Assembly: GCA_049578985.1 (NCBI GenBank)
Contig: JBAUMZ010000185.1
Coordinates: 3,473-67,472 of the forward strand
Direction of reading: 5' to 3'
From: TH5896 sp049578985
Lineage (GTDB): Archaea > Thermoproteota > Nitrososphaeria > Nitrososphaerales > Nitrososphaeraceae
Length of the DNA: 64,000 nt
In this document: positions 62,719-64,000 of the stretch, piece after piece
Position numbering within the stretch: the stretch's first letter is position 1
Layout: each line of letters starts with the position of its first letter
Notes under the pieces: model-generated
Seen by the model: only the letters and a program-made list of their open reading frames with translations
What the model was told of the DNA's origin: nothing
The model's database searches: none
Program-made: the position numbers and the translations under genes

Positions 62719-62931
62719 CTATAAAACATTAACATCAAAGTTATATTCCAATAGCTCTGTTGGGTCTGTCTTGTCAATGTCTATTGCAGTTGATTCCAAA
62801 GCTACATTATAACTACCACTTTGGTTGAATACAGGGCCGCTGATCGTCATAGGTGACCCGGGATCAGCTACCCCTGCATTTGTAAGCACATCTTGAATTT
62901 CTCCGATAGTGTGACTTGAAGAGTGAGCCAT
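62719..62931 (-). CDS. Small protein or fragment of a secreted beta-sandwich domain
   Basis: 70 residues from an ATG 43 bases after the rpl2 stop on the same strand, with AAGG just before it. The residues GPVFNQSGSYNVALESTAID resemble the beta-strand ends of secreted thaumarchaeal domains, yet no signal peptide or membrane segment is present. It may be a truncated copy or a small cytoplasmic protein. Confidence 0.45.
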   Translation of the reverse strand: MAHSSSHTIGEIQDVLTNAGVADPGSPMTISGPVFNQSGSYNVALESTAIDIDKTDPTELLEYNFDVNVL

Positions 62932-62973
62932 CCTTAGATGTCAGAAATTGTTCCGCCTGTATAAAAAATCAAA

Positions 62974-63705
62974 TTACCTGCGTTCCTTGACCCTTCCTCT
63001 CCCAGTCTTCCTTGGAGAAATGTTTCCAACTTTTCTTCCCGGAGGGGTTGTTCTACCTACTGAAGATTGACGTCCAATGTGTTGATGTCTGCCACCTCCA
63101 TGTGGGTGATATACAGCTGCTTGAGCTATACCCCTAACCTTAGGATAAAGCTTCCCGCGTGAATGCATATACCTTTCTTTGTTGCCTGCTATCAAGAATG
63201 GTTTTTCTCTTCTCCCCCCCCCTGAAATTGCCCCTATCATAGCTCTGCACCTACGGTTTAGCATAGAAAACTTGCCTGAGGGAAATTTAATAGTAACACC
63301 TTCCATGCCATGAGAAAATACTGTAGCTGACGAACCAGCAGACTTGATCAACTTGCCTCCATCGCCAACATTCTTTTCAATATTGCATATTACGGTTCCA
63401 TCTGGTATGGATTCTAGTGGAAGTATGTTTCTCGCCGTTGTACTAGCTTTCGCTCCCATTTCAATATTATCTCCGACTTTCGATCCATCAGAAGCAGGGA
63501 TATAGGAATTAATACCATTCTCAAAACGCACTTTGGCTAATGGGGCATCTCTCCCCCTCTCATGAACCAGATCAACAATTACTCCAGAATGATTTTCATC
63601 CAAATTATAATAGGGATACTTTGCTGGTGCTAGCTTGCCTACTTTAATCGCTCTAAATTGTTTACCTCCTCTTCCTCTTCTTCGGACTAAGGTTCTCTTC
63701 CCCAA
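62974..63705 (-). CDS. rpl2: 50S ribosomal protein L2 (uL2)
   Basis: 243 residues with the archaeal L2 features: a basic start (GKRTLVRRRGRGGKQFRA), AKVRFENGINSYIPASDG, KFSMLNRRCRAMIG, and the peptidyl-transferase-region VYHPHGGGRHQHIG including the conserved His. It is needed for subunit joining and peptidyl transferase assembly. It stands apart from the usual S10-cluster neighbours within this window; the plus-strand neighbour is Cdc48. Confidence 0.96.
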   Translation of the reverse strand: MGKRTLVRRRGRGGKQFRAIKVGKLAPAKYPYYNLDENHSGVIVDLVHERGRDAPLAKVRFENGINSYIPASDGSKVGDNIEMGAKASTTARNILPLESIPDGTVICNIEKNVGDGGKLIKSAGSSATVFSHGMEGVTIKFPSGKFSMLNRRCRAMIGAISGGGRREKPFLIAGNKERYMHSRGKLYPKVRGIAQAAVYHPHGGGRHQHIGRQSSVGRTTPPGRKVGNISPRKTGRGRVKERR

Positions 63706-63825
63706 CTTAAATAATCACATCAAGGAATCTAAATAGGTGATTTTAAGTTTATGCTAACAATAGCTATCTTAGCTAGCTATTTACACATACGCAAAAACGA
63801 AAGCGAAAGCTAATAAGGTATAAAG

Positions 63826-64000
63826 ATGAGTAAAGTTCTAGGTATCATCGTGAGCCAGAATACACTCTCGCTAAAAGTACTTGAAGCTTATACTAGAGAC
63901 GTTGGCAGAGGAGTAGCTCGTATTGATTATGACTCAATGGATTCTCTCACCGCTTCTACAGGAGATGTTATCGAGATTAGAGGCAAACGTCGAACGGTGG
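63826..64000 (+). CDS. Cdc48/VCP-like AAA ATPase, 5' part only
   Basis: The ATG at 63826 opens a frame that is still open at the window edge, so 58 residues are visible. They match the Cdc48 N-terminal double-psi barrel (LKVLEAYTRDVGRGVARID, then STGDVIEIRGKRRTV). The full protein would be a two-AAA-domain unfoldase that extracts or remodels protein complexes and feeds the proteasome. Divergent from rpl2, with about 120 bases between the starts. Confidence 0.88.
   Translation, partial: MSKVLGIIVSQNTLSLKVLEAYTRDVGRGVARIDYDSMDSLTASTGDVIEIRGKRRTV

Overview
The window is archaeal and most likely comes from an AT-rich member of the Nitrososphaeria (Thaumarchaeota), probably a Nitrososphaerales-type soil ammonia oxidiser. 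The lineage call is an inference from gene content. Clearly archaeal genes include GINS next to MCM, HerA-NurA, an archaeosine tRNA-guanine transglycosylase, the proteasome beta subunit, CdvB/ESCRT-III, ribosomal proteins L15e and L2, NAC, MBF1, GTP cyclohydrolase III, and archaeal Ala-, Leu-, Val- and Asp-tRNA synthetases. A fused ADP-forming acyl-CoA synthetase of the kind used in the thaumarchaeal 3-hydroxypropionate/4-hydroxybutyrate cycle is also present. Many genes start with TTG or GTG about 25-30 bases after an AT-rich TATA-like box, which suggests leaderless transcripts. No amo, rRNA, tRNA, CRISPR or intact insertion sequence was recognised.

Layout. 1-9.1 kb is an accessory-looking stretch: the end of a RecA/RadA-like ATPase gene, a stand-alone hydantoinase A, a small winged-helix protein, small zinc-finger or degenerate ORFs, a glycosyltransferase-GtrA fusion, and a large FTR1 iron permease. 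Three of these genes carry a TTAGG-N5-CTAA element in their promoters, and the permease has a second, perfectly palindromic copy. This suggests a metal-responsive (DtxR/IdeR-like) mini-regulon. 9.3-12.8 kb holds small DNA-binding proteins (a tiny C2H2 protein, MBF1), an AbrB-PhoU regulator, and a PUA protein overlapping NAC.

12.9-17.4 kb is a minus-strand aspS-gatC-gatA-gatB operon for indirect Asn-tRNA synthesis. Two convergent winged-helix genes follow, then NurA-HerA, a PII protein, hemD-valS, an M3 peptidase, and the GINS-MCM replication operon (27.3-29.9 kb).

31.0-35.9 kb is a riboflavin operon (riboflavin synthase, DHBP synthase, lumazine synthase, GTP cyclohydrolase III, an amidohydrolase, the pyrimidine reductase, a Cys-rich small protein). 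The amidohydrolase sits exactly where the missing FAPy deformylase (ArfB) step would fall. Two methyltransferases, a ferredoxin, an AK6/Fap7-like kinase, an Lsm protein-TgtA pair, and the proteasome beta subunit follow.

43-53 kb carries leuCD, L15e, a DUF6659-like protein, serA, the acyl-CoA synthetase, a QueD-like enzyme with an extra nuclease-like N-terminal domain, and a membrane-anchored DUF192 protein. 53.7-59.5 kb holds alaS and leuS back to back. The end has CdvB, small ORFs (one with a C-terminal C2H2 finger), L2, and the start of a Cdc48-type AAA ATPase. Intergenic spaces are long. Several contain short repeats or very small ORFs, listed with low confidence.
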